NCBI GenBank assembly: GCA_052078155.1 | Contig: JBQJBP010000001.1 | Span: 1,860,001-1,924,000 of the forward strand | DNA from: CAXBMB01 sp052078155 | GTDB lineage: Bacteria; Pseudomonadota; Alphaproteobacteria; Kiloniellales; DSM-21159 | Reading direction: 5' to 3' | DNA: 64,000 nucleotides | Shown: piece after piece, positions 50,761 to 59,936 of the stretch | Layout of the letters: each line of letters starts with the position of its first letter | Position numbering within the stretch: the stretch's first letter is position 1 | Made by a program: the position numbers and the translations under genes | The notes under the pieces: generated by a model | The model's database searches: none | What the model was told of the DNA's origin: nothing | What the model saw: only the letters and a program-made list of their open reading frames with translations

Positions 50761-50981
50761 CAGGATCAGCGATCGAAGCAAAAGACGCGCAATTGCTTAA
50801 GCCAGTGGCCCGCCCCCGCCAAGCCGAAACCCTTATGGTTAGCCCCAGAGCCCGGTCATCGGGATCATTTGTCGCAGAAGAAAGAGCCTGTGGCATCTGG
50901 TGCAAGGCTATTGCCGTAACGCCTGTGTCGCGCCCCTTCAGGTCTTGCCATTCAGGGATCTCAGTCCGGACCGAGGCCCCT

Positions 50982-51749
50982 CTATCCCAACTGCATCAAG
51001 CGCTGCGAAAACTCCTTTAGCTGAAACTCCCCATACTGCGGTGTTCCGTGCAGCATACAGGGCTGCATGTACTCCCGGCTGGTGAAGTTCCTGTTCTCAG
51101 GGTCCATCGCTTCTTCCGGGTAATCCAGGAGATGAAACGACATCTCCTCGCTCAATTCACGCAGCAGTTCCACCTGTAGATCACAGAAGTAGTCATGGGC
51201 AGCCAGATAGTCGTGATAGTAGGTCCGAAGCCGCCAGGTTTCCTGTTCCTGCATCTCACTGGACAAACGCGGATAGGGCTGAACAAAAATCTGGCCGCTG
51301 AAAGTCTGGCGTAAATCCTTGATGATCTTGAAACCCTCGTGTCCCCGCAGCCAAACGCTGCGAATAAGATCCTTCGTACAGCGGTCCGAGATAAACTCAC
51401 CCTGGGCAAAGTCATCTTTGGGGCGAAACTCAGGCAAAACGCCATAGCCCTGCAGCAAACTGTTGTACTCGCACCCACCGTCCATAAATCCCAGTGCGCC
51501 CACAATAATCGCATCATAAGAGCTGACCGGCGTTTCCAGAACGCTTTCGGGCTCGACAATAACCGGCCAGTTTTCGACTGGGGGGGTCGGCACGGCAAAG
51601 TCGTTTTCGATCTTCAGATAAGGCCCTGCCCCCCCTGCAACAACCAGCCAGCTTAACTGAGCAACATCTGCCAGAATGGCCGGTTTGTTGTGGTTCGCAG
51701 CAATCATGCAGTGACTTTGGGAGTTCCCAAGAACAAGCACCTTCTTCAA
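50982..51749 (-). CDS. SGNH/WcbI-like protein, paralogue 1
   Basis: The product is a 255-residue protein beginning KKVLVLGNSQSHCMIAA. The GNSQ turn resembles the nucleophile motif of WcbI-type polysaccharide acetyltransferases and SGNH hydrolases. Other blocks are YDAIIVGALGFMDGGCEYNSLLQGYGVLPEF, SVWLRGHEGFKIIKDL and QIFVQPYPRLSSEMQEQETWRLRTYYHDYLAAHDYF. TTG 51749 is chosen because AGGAGGGGGA lies just upstream; a GTG at 51794 is in frame. The following gene is a close paralogue, and the pair sits beside a GSCFA protein, so a role in surface-glycan modification is likely. Confidence 0.75.
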   Translation of the reverse strand: MKKVLVLGNSQSHCMIAANHNKPAILADVAQLSWLVVAGGAGPYLKIENDFAVPTPPVENWPVIVEPESVLETPVSSYDAIIVGALGFMDGGCEYNSLLQGYGVLPEFRPKDDFAQGEFISDRCTKDLIRSVWLRGHEGFKIIKDLRQTFSGQIFVQPYPRLSSEMQEQETWRLRTYYHDYLAAHDYFCDLQVELLRELSEEMSFHLLDYPEEAMDPENRNFTSREYMQPCMLHGTPQYGEFQLKEFSQRLMQLG

Positions 51750-51907
51750 CTCAGATCCCCCTCCTGTTTCAGGGTCCTCAACTGACAGCCTCACCCCAAG
51801 TCATCCAGCCATTGCCCCACCTTTCCTTCTGACCAGAACGTCCATCAGGAGGTGTTTTCATTTTCCGGCACGTCGGCAGCCAGAACCCTGTTGTCTGCAT
51901 TCAGCCG

Positions 51908-52672
51908 CTAACTGAGTGGCGCCAGTTTCTGCGCGATTTCATCCAGGTGAAAGGCTGAATAGTCTGGCAAGGTATGCAGCATATCTTTGTTCATGAACTC
52001 TACCTTGGAGAAATCACGATTGTCAGGATCCAGGGCTTCTTCAGGATAAGCCAGAAGGTGAAAATCCAGTTCTTGACTGAGCTCACGGAGCAAGTCCTGC
52101 TGGATCCGGCAGAAAAATGCGTGAGCCCCCAGGTAATCATCATAGTAGGTCCGCAGGCGCCAGGTTTCCTGATTTTGCATGCAACTGGACAGTCGGGGAT
52201 AGGGCTGGACAAAGATTGGTCCGCTGTAGGTGTTTCTCATCGCCTTGATGAGCTTGAAACCTCTGTGTCCTCGGGTCCAGACGCTTTTGACAATGCGTTT
52301 CATACAGGCATCGGAAATCACTTCGCCTGTTGCAAAATCTGCTCTCGGGCCAAACTCCGGCAAGACCCCTCGTCTTTGTATCAGACTGTCGAACATGTGG
52401 CCCCCATCCATGTACCCCAAGGCACTGACGATAATCGCATCGTAGGAACTGAGGGGCCAATCCAGAGTTCCTTCCGGCAGCAGAACGCTCCTGATTCCTT
52501 CCCGGGGAATGTCCAGCTGTAGAAAGTCATTTTCTGCTTTCACGAAAGGACCAGAGGCCCCCATGATCAAACAGACGTGCAGTTCGCAGTCCTGTCCCAG
52601 AGAGTCGGGCTTTTTCCTGTAGGCGTCCAAGACACTCTCGGCTTGGGATGTGCCTAGCAGTAAAACTCTCAC
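51908..52672 (-). CDS. SGNH/WcbI-like protein, paralogue 2
   Basis: This is a paralogue of the preceding gene with the same blocks: VRVLLLGTSQAESVLDAY, YDAIIVSALGYMDGGHMFDSLIQRRGVLPEFGP, SVWTRGHRGFKLIKAM, IFVQPYPRLSSCMQNQETWRLRTYYDDYLGAHAFF and a C-terminal EEALDPDNRDF. GTG 52672 is chosen because it follows the GSCFA stop by four bases and GGGGAG lies eight bases upstream; a longer in-frame start would overlap the GSCFA gene. The two paralogues probably arose by duplication and are co-transcribed with the GSCFA gene. Confidence 0.77.
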   Translation of the reverse strand: MRVLLLGTSQAESVLDAYRKKPDSLGQDCELHVCLIMGASGPFVKAENDFLQLDIPREGIRSVLLPEGTLDWPLSSYDAIIVSALGYMDGGHMFDSLIQRRGVLPEFGPRADFATGEVISDACMKRIVKSVWTRGHRGFKLIKAMRNTYSGPIFVQPYPRLSSCMQNQETWRLRTYYDDYLGAHAFFCRIQQDLLRELSQELDFHLLAYPEEALDPDNRDFSKVEFMNKDMLHTLPDYSAFHLDEIAQKLAPLS

Positions 52673-52676
52673 AGGA

Positions 52677-53774
52677 TTACTCCCCGAGCGCCTTGAGCAA
52701 CTCTTCATCACAGACCACCCGCATTCGGAGGTCTTCCTCAAGCAGTTTCTCCTCTAACTCCGCCGCTTGGGCATCCGTTTTTTCTGCCGGATCAGGTGTT
52801 TCATCGGCCGGTTCTTCATCACCGTAGGCAGCATTGAAAGTGTTAAGCGCTGAGTAGACCCCTTGTTTGGCAACTGAGCGCTTGTTGGCTTCGTAAAAAT
52901 TCGCGCCTGACCAGGGGCTGGTAATGATTTCATAGGAGGGAAAGTAATCCACGTCCTCGAATTCTGCTGCCAGATCCCCGGCCACCGCCCTTAACACCGA
53001 CTTGGAATGAATGGTGCTGACCAACACATGCCTGTCCTGCGCAGTGGCCGTCAAAGGAACAGGGGAAACCGTCAGGAGATAGCGAAGTTTCTGTCCCTCT
53101 CGCTCCTCCTCCAGCAAAGACATGAGCGCCAGGAAATCCTCATAGATTTCTCTGTAGCGGAAGTTCTTGAAGAGGTGCTCCTCTGGCTCATAGTTCCCAG
53201 CGACAATGCCCGGACAAATGGAGAAAACCGAACCGCTTTTTCTGTCCAGCCAGGCTTCCGTCAATCCCAGCGTGAAGATCAAAACCTCGGCCTCGAGAAA
53301 CATCTCCCGAACCCGGGACAGATGACGCTCCCGATGGATTTGCACCAGTTCGGGACTGGGAAGCCCTTCAGGTTCAATGGTTTGCCTTACGGGGTCATAG
53401 AAGCGCCCTGCCTTTTCCAGAGCGCTCTGTTGCTGAGGCCGTCGGCCGAAAGCTTCCTGGGCCAGGTGCAGCAATCCCCGAACCGTATAGATGTTGCCGT
53501 AGCGGGCAGAATAGATCCCATAGCCAAAATCGGCATGGTCATCGGGATGCAGGCCCGTGGGGGCTGGCTCTTTATCTAGAACCGTGAAGCCCTGATAAAA
53601 CAGGTATTTGCCAATGTGTTGAGCAAAGCAACTTCCAGCAGTCGCAATCTTCTGGTCTTTGGCAATGGGCCATTTGGGCGTGAACAGACCCTCGGGAACC
53701 GGATCTTTCGCCTCGGCTACTGCTGTGCGCCAGAAGGCTTTGGGTGGCAAAAGGTGATAAGGATTTTCGGCCAA
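52677..53774 (-). CDS. GSCFA-domain protein
   Basis: The 365-residue product carries the family-defining GSCFA motif (IATAGSCFAQHIGKYL, residues about 47-51, with Ser48 as predicted nucleophile), followed by SARYGNIYTVRGLLHL, VLIFTLGLTEAWLDRKSGSVFSICPG, FRYREIYEDFLALMSLLEEE and LLTVSPVPLTATAQDRHVLVS. GSCFA proteins are SGNH-like and are associated with polysaccharide or peptidoglycan modification. The C-terminal 60 residues are acidic and coiled-coil-like (KTDAQAAELEEKLLEEDLRM). It leads a three-gene operon with the two WcbI-like paralogues. Confidence 0.88.
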   Translation of the reverse strand: MAENPYHLLPPKAFWRTAVAEAKDPVPEGLFTPKWPIAKDQKIATAGSCFAQHIGKYLFYQGFTVLDKEPAPTGLHPDDHADFGYGIYSARYGNIYTVRGLLHLAQEAFGRRPQQQSALEKAGRFYDPVRQTIEPEGLPSPELVQIHRERHLSRVREMFLEAEVLIFTLGLTEAWLDRKSGSVFSICPGIVAGNYEPEEHLFKNFRYREIYEDFLALMSLLEEEREGQKLRYLLTVSPVPLTATAQDRHVLVSTIHSKSVLRAVAGDLAAEFEDVDYFPSYEIITSPWSGANFYEANKRSVAKQGVYSALNTFNAAYGDEEPADETPDPAEKTDAQAAELEEKLLEEDLRMRVVCDEELLKALGE

Positions 53775-54313
53775 AACGACATTTCCCGGTCTTGATCTCA
53801 GAGTCAGTGGCGGAGTGTACAGTCACCTACTGTGAACGCTGCCTGACTGCCCAAACTTCAACTCAGCGTCGAAGCAGATCAGTGTGGTTTTGCGGCCTTG
53901 CGTCTGCCGCGTCTTAAAGACTACCTCACCTGCTCTGAGGTTTTCTCATTTCTTTGAAATTCAGCTCCGATTTCAAACGCAGGGGCAAAACGTATGAATA
54001 AAAATGAATAGAGTGTAAAATGACGCAACAACCGCGTTCCTTTTAGCAAGATTTCCTGTCAGCAGGAGAACAGCGGTTCATTAAGCACCCTGATACACCA
54101 TTCAGTTGATAAGAATCAAATAAAACACAGACTTATAATTGCATTACACTTCAAAACACCCTTGAGCAAAATAGAGATCGATTGCATCGAGATCATCGGT
54201 GAGAAAGACAAAGGTCTTTCCAAGGGAAATTTCTTCGATTTTTACACGGATAGTTCCCGCGAGATCGAAACTATGGCAAGTTTCCCTTCCCAATATTGCG
54301 GAGTCCCGCTTCT
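53775..54313. other. AT-rich intergenic region between the GSCFA operon and the GT4 gene
   Basis: This stretch is clearly more AT-rich than the surrounding genes and should carry divergent promoters. A minus-strand frame ending at 54144 reads like protein for its last 40 residues (RVKIEEISLGKTFVFLTDDL) but overlaps the start of the GT4 gene and has no confirmed start. I see no repeat or RNA gene. Confidence 0.45.
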
Positions 54314-56353
54314 GTGTCCTTGTTTGCTGACCTGACATCCTGCCCTCAGGCCTATTTTGTTTACCTGCTGCGGGCCGATCTTCGCGACAACCTTGCAATA
54401 GGGGAAACGCGGGGGATCGAGTCCTTTCTCAAGTGGTGGAGTGAGCACGCAGACAGTGAGTATGGCGCCGACCGGCTGGGTAAAGATCTCTATAGCGAGA
54501 TCAAATGGCAAAAGGTCCCCCTGAAAGATGATCATCATTATCACGAGGTGCCAAAGGCGCTTCGGGACCTCTGGCTGACAGAATCTCACCTGCAGCAAGC
54601 GATCCCCTTGAGCCAGAGCAATTTTGCTGACTCTCTGGAAACCTGGTACCTGATGTACGGCGTTGAAACTCTGGCAGAGCGCGGCGAACGTTCACTCTTC
54701 AGCAGCTCCATGAAGAAGCTTCTGTTACAGCCTTTCTGGCTGGATGATGAGTTTGAGCAACAACGGGCTCAGCAGCCTCTGCCAGTCTCAGGGCCTTACC
54801 TGACGCAAATTGCGCTGCTTTTCTGGCGCGCCGACCCCGAACTGAAAAAAGCGTTCGATCTGCATCATCCCGCTGGCCAGCGAGCCTATCTGGACTGGAC
54901 GCTCAGCTATGGCGTGGAAAGAAGTCATTGCTTTGGCTGGCTGGCACAGCACTGGGCCAGTGAACTTGCCACGCTGGAAGCAGGCAACGGGATCAAAGGA
55001 GACTCACGTTTCCTGCCTCTCTTGTGGAGCGGCGGGACGGAGTTCCAGCGTGAAATTGGTCACATGGCCAGCACCAACCCCACACAGCTGAAAAACTGGC
55101 TTCTGGAACGCAGCATCGGTGACATTCCACAGTTGCAACAGAAGCTGGCAGCTCAAAGGCAGCGGACAGCCACCGAGGTTCTTCGGGATGAAGGCAACCA
55201 TGAACAGGGCGTCAATCTTGTCGGCTATGCCCGCGGGGAAATTGGCATTGGGGAAGATGTGCGTACTCTGGCTCTGGCTTTGGAACAAAAAGGCATTGCC
55301 GTTAACATCGTAGACATTCCTCTGCCGGGTGAAATTCGCCAGGCGGATCAATCGGTTGACCATCTGATCTCCCGTACGGGCAAGTACGCCATCAACATTT
55401 TCTGCATGACAGGGTTTGAAACAGCCCGGCTCTATGCAGAACAGGGCGACGGCCTGTTCAAGGGCCGGTACAACATTGGTTACTGGCCCTGGGAACTGGC
55501 TGAGTGGCCGGAGCCCTGGCTGCCGGTGTTTGATCTGATGGATGAGATCTGGGCCTCCAGTGCCTTTACGCAGGGCGCATACAAAGCCGCAACGGACATA
55601 CCCGTCCGCTATCTGCCCCTGGGCGTCACTGTCGAAACCGTCGCCAATCTTCCCCGGGCTGCCTTTGACTTGCCTGAGGAAGACTACTGCTTCCTCTTCA
55701 TGTTCGATTTCAACAGCTTCATGAGCCGCAAAAATCCGCTGGCCGTCCTCCGGGCGTTCCAACAGGCCTTTCCGCCGCCCAAAGAAGGCGAAAAACCAGC
55801 GGACCATGAAAAGGTAAGGCTGGTTTTCAAGGTTCAGAACGCCAAACCGGACAACAGGCACTGGCTGGATTTTCAACGGCGCTGTGCAGGAGACCCCCGC
55901 ATCAGTTTCCAGACAGAAACAATGGACAAAGAAAAGGTCCTGGGCCTGATCAACACCTGCGATGCCCTGGTCTCTTTGCACCGCTCAGAAGGCTTCGGGC
56001 GCACCCTGGCGGAGGCCTTTTTGCTTGGCAAAGATGTCATAGCAACAGACTACAGCGGCAATGTGGACTTCCTGGATGAGACCAACAGCTACCCGGTCCG
56101 TTACCGGTTAAAGGAACTGGCTGAAGGTGATTACTTCTTCGGGAAGGGCCAGAAATGGGCGGACGCCAACATCCAGCATGCAGCGGAACACCTGCGCAGT
56201 TCCTATGAAAACCGCAACAGAAAAACCAAAAGCGCCCGCTCCCTGGAAAAAGACGGCAATCCCTTCTGTCTGGAGCGGATCGGCACGATCGCCACTCAAC
56301 TGCTGGCACAGATACCGGCCTGGACTGCCTCTGCTCCCCTGGAAAGGGACTGA
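54314..56353 (+). CDS. Large protein with C-terminal GT4 (group 1) glycosyltransferase domain
   Basis: The product is a cytoplasmic protein of about 679 residues. The first 300 residues match no family I recognise and are helix-rich (LLRADLRDNLAIGETRGIESFLKWW, PLSQSNFADSLETWYLMYGVETL). The C-terminal half is a GT-B glycosyltransferase: VNLVGYARGEIGIGEDVRTLALALEQKG at its start, YWPWELAEWPEPWL, DEIWASSAFTQGAY and the GT4 block LVSLHRSEGFGRTLAEAFLLGKDVIATDYSGN. Some related proteins carry two such modules or a sensor-like extension. GTG 54314 is preferred because GGAG lies ten bases upstream; TTG 54296 is in frame. It probably builds a surface polysaccharide with the adjacent GSCFA and GT90 genes. 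Confidence 0.85.
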   Translation: MSLFADLTSCPQAYFVYLLRADLRDNLAIGETRGIESFLKWWSEHADSEYGADRLGKDLYSEIKWQKVPLKDDHHYHEVPKALRDLWLTESHLQQAIPLSQSNFADSLETWYLMYGVETLAERGERSLFSSSMKKLLLQPFWLDDEFEQQRAQQPLPVSGPYLTQIALLFWRADPELKKAFDLHHPAGQRAYLDWTLSYGVERSHCFGWLAQHWASELATLEAGNGIKGDSRFLPLLWSGGTEFQREIGHMASTNPTQLKNWLLERSIGDIPQLQQKLAAQRQRTATEVLRDEGNHEQGVNLVGYARGEIGIGEDVRTLALALEQKGIAVNIVDIPLPGEIRQADQSVDHLISRTGKYAINIFCMTGFETARLYAEQGDGLFKGRYNIGYWPWELAEWPEPWLPVFDLMDEIWASSAFTQGAYKAATDIPVRYLPLGVTVETVANLPRAAFDLPEEDYCFLFMFDFNSFMSRKNPLAVLRAFQQAFPPPKEGEKPADHEKVRLVFKVQNAKPDNRHWLDFQRRCAGDPRISFQTETMDKEKVLGLINTCDALVSLHRSEGFGRTLAEAFLLGKDVIATDYSGNVDFLDETNSYPVRYRLKELAEGDYFFGKGQKWADANIQHAAEHLRSSYENRNRKTKSARSLEKDGNPFCLERIGTIATQLLAQIPAWTASAPLERD

Positions 56354-56382
56354 CGGCCAGCGCCCGGCCGGTAACCAGCCCC

Positions 56383-56513
56383 AGAGCATGATCGGTTTAG
56401 CTGGAAGCGCTTTGCGCTTGGAACTAAACCGTGACTCATCCTCTAAAACACTAAAAAGAGTTTCACGCTTTTAGCGTCATCACTTAGTGACTCCACTTAA
56501 ACCGATTTGATTC
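56383..56513 (+). repeat. Dispersed palindromic element, copy E
   Basis: This copy begins 30 bases after the GT4 stop. Its ends AGAGCATGATCGGTTTAG and CTTAAACCGATTTGATTCC match copy B closely. Stem I has AAGCGC-TTT-GCGCTT, and stem II has CGTGA with TCACG and CTCT with AGAG. Stem III has TCAC with GTGA. It lies between converging genes. Confidence 0.87.
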
Positions 56514-56547
56514 CTGGGTCCGAAGAAATATCGGCCCAGCTGTTTCC

Positions 56548-57588
56548 TCAGTGATCAAACTCGAAGACAGCATTGTCGAGATAGCGTCGCATGACCTCAC
56601 ATTCCAGCAGGACTTCCTTATGTCCGGTCATGAAGCGCGCCACGTATTGAGAGGCCTGACTGGAAATCTCCAGACAGGCTTCTTCATTTTCCAGCGCCCA
56701 GTTCACCGTCTCTTCCAGATCAGAAAAGTCGGGCTGCAACGGCAGATAATGGACGTGAGGCTCTAGCTGGTCTTCCATCAGCCAGCTTGTAACGGTTGGC
56801 CGGGCCATCATAACCACGGAGTTTGCGCGGAGCATCCAGGCCAGACTGCTGGCCACATCATTGCCCTCCAGCGCCAGCAGGAACTTGCTTTGCAGCTGCT
56901 CTTCAACGCTCAACCGGGGCTTGACCAGCTGTTGAAGATGGTCGCGACCGTGGACCACTGCGCTGAAGCCAATGTCGGCGAACTTTGTTTCCTTGTGATA
57001 GCGCTCGACACAGGCCTGCCTCGTCTGGCCGGATTTGATGTCACTGTTTGTCGTTGCCCCGCGCCAGACCACCTGGTTCTTCTTTTCTTGGTAAGGGCGC
57101 ACATCCAGGTCTTTGACCGTCCAGGCTTCTTTCCAGAAACGGGTTGGCAGAAACTTCTGCAGAACCACGTTGCTGTCACCCAACTGGCGGGCCTGCGCGA
57201 TCACACCTTTACACCTGACGGGCCGATCCACGTCGCCCAACTGCGTGAGAAAGGGTTTGGTTTCATAAGAATCTGGAAGCAGGCTGAGGCTATGAACCAG
57301 GGGAAAGCAGTACTCAGCGTGGAGGCGGTCCAGAAAAAGCTCCGGGATCAGACCTTCCAGGGTGGTCAAAAGCACTCGGTTGTACTGAGCGTCCCGTGTG
57401 TAGTCATCCTTGGACAGGCGGATAACCTGAGGCGCCTCATAAAAGTTCCCCAGATAGTATCTGAGCCGCATGTGATCGTGATCTGAAAACTCTGCGGTCT
57501 CCAGATCCTTTTTGACCAAAGGTCTTTCCATGCCCACGGAGAACTTCCGGAAGCGGACTAACTGCTGCACCTTTTTTAGAAGATCCAC
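56548..57588 (-). CDS. Glycosyltransferase family 90 (CAP10-like) protein
   Basis: This 346-residue protein has the GT90/CAP10 pattern: KEAWTVKDLDVRPYQEKKNQVVWRGATTNSD (a WRGa...R block), RQACVERYHKE, and LLALEGNDVASSLAWMLRANSVVMMARP (family motif for donor binding). DQLEPHVHYLPLQPDFSDLEETVNWALEN follows. Bacterial members add xylose or similar sugars to lipopolysaccharide or other surface glycans. It converges with the GT4 gene across repeat copy E. The start ATG gives a normal N-terminus (MDLLKKVQQLVRFRK). Confidence 0.87.
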   Translation of the reverse strand: MDLLKKVQQLVRFRKFSVGMERPLVKKDLETAEFSDHDHMRLRYYLGNFYEAPQVIRLSKDDYTRDAQYNRVLLTTLEGLIPELFLDRLHAEYCFPLVHSLSLLPDSYETKPFLTQLGDVDRPVRCKGVIAQARQLGDSNVVLQKFLPTRFWKEAWTVKDLDVRPYQEKKNQVVWRGATTNSDIKSGQTRQACVERYHKETKFADIGFSAVVHGRDHLQQLVKPRLSVEEQLQSKFLLALEGNDVASSLAWMLRANSVVMMARPTVTSWLMEDQLEPHVHYLPLQPDFSDLEETVNWALENEEACLEISSQASQYVARFMTGHKEVLLECEVMRRYLDNAVFEFDH

Positions 57589-57715
57589 CGTTTCCTCAAC
57601 TGCTAAAGACGGGACAGAGACTCCCTAACCTGCTTTGCAGAGAAAGTCAGCCTTCCTGGGCACAAATCAGGACGGAAAGAAATTGCTCTGAAAGAGGGGC
57701 GGTTTCTCACAGGCG

Positions 57716-58939
57716 TCAGGAAATGGCCGGCTTATCGCTGTACCGCTCGGTCACGGACATCACCACCAGCGACGCCAATCCCAGCACAGCAAACCCCAGA
57801 ACCAGCGGATAAAGCGTCCCGTTAAAGGTCTGGCCGATCGCCACGCCCAAGGCCATGGCAATGAAAGTGCTGAAGGAACCGATCACTGAAGCAGCGATGC
57901 CCGCATGGTGGCCCATGGGTTCCATCGCCAGTGCATTAAAATTGCCGAACAGCAGTCCCAGGCTAAAGAAGGTAACAGCGCCATACACCATGAAGCTCCA
58001 CAGCGGCGGCTGTCCCTCAAAAGCCACCACAGCGACCAGGAAAGTCAGCGCAGTGGCGACCATCACCTGCAGGGCTTTCTGGGAGAGAAAACGCATCCCC
58101 AAACGCATGACCAGACGGGCGTTGAGCACGGACGCTGCCCCGATCGAAATGGCCAGGGCCCCGAAGTAGAAAGCAAAATGCTCCCCGGTGTCATAGATCC
58201 CCTGAAAGATCTGCTGCGCGGTCGATAGGTAGCCGATGAACGCCCCGAAAACCAGCCCGGCTGCCACCATGTAGCCCAGCGTGATGGGATGGGTGCAGAC
58301 AATCCTGATGCCCTCCCAGATGCGGCTGATCTGGAGCGGAACCTTGTTTTCGGCCGTCAGAGTTTCAGGCTGACGAAAAGCAAACCAGATGATGCCAATG
58401 CCTGCCAGCACGAGAAAGGACCAGAAGATGCTGCGCCAGTCACCAAAGACATAAAGAACCCCCTGGCCCAAACTGGGGGCCAGGGCTGGCACCAGAATGA
58501 AAACCGCCATGATGAAGGACATGATGCGCGCCATGGCCCGGCCTTCGTGGCAATCACGGATCATGGCGATGGTCACCACCTTCGGGCCTGACGCCCCCAG
58601 CCCCTGCAGCAAACGCCCCAGCAACATGGTCTCAAAATCCTGCGCCACCAAAGAGATCACGCTGCCGCCCATGAAGACCAGAAGACCCAGATAGATTGCT
58701 GGTTTCCGGCCAATGGAATCAGACAAGGGACCGTAAAAGATCTGCCCGACCGCCATACCAAAAAAGACCATCCCGATAACCAGCTGGGTATCGTTCAGAT
58801 CTGTCACGCCCAGATCCAGACCGATGCGATCCAATGCAGGCAGCATGGCGTCAATGGACAGGGCAATCAGAGAGGTCAGCAACGCCATGAGAGTGACGAA
58901 TTCAGCAAACCCCATTTCTTTCTTGGTCGCTTGGGTCAA
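57716..58939 (-). CDS. Bcr/CflA family drug-resistance efflux transporter (MFS)
   Basis: This is a twelve-helix MFS exporter of the DHA1/Bcr-CflA group. LTSLIALSIDAMLPALDRIGLDLGV at helix 1 and GQIFYGPLSDSIGRKPAIYLGL (signature loop) are diagnostic, and GLGASGPKVVTIAMIRDCHEGRAMARIMSFIMAVFILVPALAPSLGQGVL is the motif-C region. It exports drugs or metabolites by H+ antiport. TTG 58939 is kept because the N-terminal length agrees with relatives; ATG 58912 is a possible shorter start. Confidence 0.92.
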   Translation of the reverse strand: MTQATKKEMGFAEFVTLMALLTSLIALSIDAMLPALDRIGLDLGVTDLNDTQLVIGMVFFGMAVGQIFYGPLSDSIGRKPAIYLGLLVFMGGSVISLVAQDFETMLLGRLLQGLGASGPKVVTIAMIRDCHEGRAMARIMSFIMAVFILVPALAPSLGQGVLYVFGDWRSIFWSFLVLAGIGIIWFAFRQPETLTAENKVPLQISRIWEGIRIVCTHPITLGYMVAAGLVFGAFIGYLSTAQQIFQGIYDTGEHFAFYFGALAISIGAASVLNARLVMRLGMRFLSQKALQVMVATALTFLVAVVAFEGQPPLWSFMVYGAVTFFSLGLLFGNFNALAMEPMGHHAGIAASVIGSFSTFIAMALGVAIGQTFNGTLYPLVLGFAVLGLASLVVMSVTERYSDKPAIS

Positions 58940-59323
58940 GTTTACTCTTTCTCAAACAATGCCAGAGGCAAATCGGTTTTGCTGGTCTCACTGTGTGATG
59001 ACACTCAAACCGGGAAGGTCATTTCAGATTGTCAGAAGGTGATTTACGGCTTCGCTGAAAGCGCAGAACACTTCCAAACAAACCGCTCCTGCTCCAGGGG
59101 GAATCTCCCCGTCACAGTCACCCGCAGGCAAGCGCAACCGCTAGATAGAGGTAGCGGTTCAGGGCGAAAATCGCAAAGATCTTTACCGCACAGCAGTTTC
59201 CCGAATTGCGAACAACTCTGGCATGATGGCGCCTGCGCCTTGCCAGGGCTTGGCAAAAGGGCTGCTTCGTCCTAGACAGGCAGGACCTGCAACCAGCCGT
59301 CTATCCCCCGGAGTTTCTCAGCC
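58940..59323. other. Intergenic region with a small perfect hairpin
   Basis: This 384-base gap separates divergent genes and should carry their promoters. It holds one perfect 8-bp inverted repeat (AACCGCTA at 59136-59143 with its complement at 59152-59159), not followed by a T-run. No gene or dispersed element is supported. Confidence 0.45.
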
Positions 59324-59770
59324 ATGACCCCAGCAGACCCTTCCGCCACACCCGCTTCTTCAGGTTCAGATGACAGTGGCCGCCGCACAGTGCTGAAAAA
59401 GCTCTCTGCTGCCCTGATGAAGACTCACAAGGTGCTGATCGATCTGGAAGCGGAAAAGGCAGGCCATGCAGGAAACCCCTATCAGCTTCTGAAGATGCTG
59501 ACGGAAGATCCGCGCTTTGCCTGGCTGCGGGCCTTTTCTCAGTTGATTGTCGACATGGATGAACGCCGCGCTGGCAAGGACCCTGTTGAGGTCAGCCATG
59601 TCGGGGCCTACCGCCGGGCCGTAGAGGAAATCGTCGGCCCCCTGCCCGCCAACGACGAGGCTGGCCGCGCCCGCTATGAGGAACTGCTGGCGGACTCTAC
59701 GGCGGTCAAATCAGCCGACAAGAACCTGCGCCTGGTGCTGGAGAAAATGCCCCAGACCTACGACGCCTGA
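59324..59770 (+). CDS. Conserved hypothetical protein
   Basis: I recognise no named domain. The 148-residue product has a polar Ser/Pro-rich N-terminus (about 20 residues) and a helical body (VLKKLSAALMKTHKVLIDLEAEKAG, YQLLKMLTEDPRFAWLRAFSQLIVDMDERRAG, GAYRRAVEEIVGPLP, NLRLVLEKM). The helical segment resembles conserved proteins in proteobacteria annotated only as hypothetical. The frame's composition is that of a real soluble protein. ATG 59324 is supported by its position. Confidence 0.7.
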   Translation: MTPADPSATPASSGSDDSGRRTVLKKLSAALMKTHKVLIDLEAEKAGHAGNPYQLLKMLTEDPRFAWLRAFSQLIVDMDERRAGKDPVEVSHVGAYRRAVEEIVGPLPANDEAGRARYEELLADSTAVKSADKNLRLVLEKMPQTYDA

Positions 59771-59936
59771 TCTGAGGTCTGTGAAAGCTGAAAAGCTGCT
59801 GCACAAGCCTTTCTATTTTGTTAGAAGTCGAAGCAATAACCTGGTCGAAAGTGGCTGACCTGAAGAAAAACAACCGTCAGCTCTCTGCGCAGAAAGCCGC
59901 AGCATGACCGTCTTGATCCAATTGGGAGGAAAGCAC

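Noticed and set aside
59771..59936. TPP riboswitch upstream of the NMT1-type transporter
   Set aside because: The conserved CTGAGA and ACCTGATCTGG blocks are not present in a usable arrangement, so thiamine-precursor uptake is not supported.
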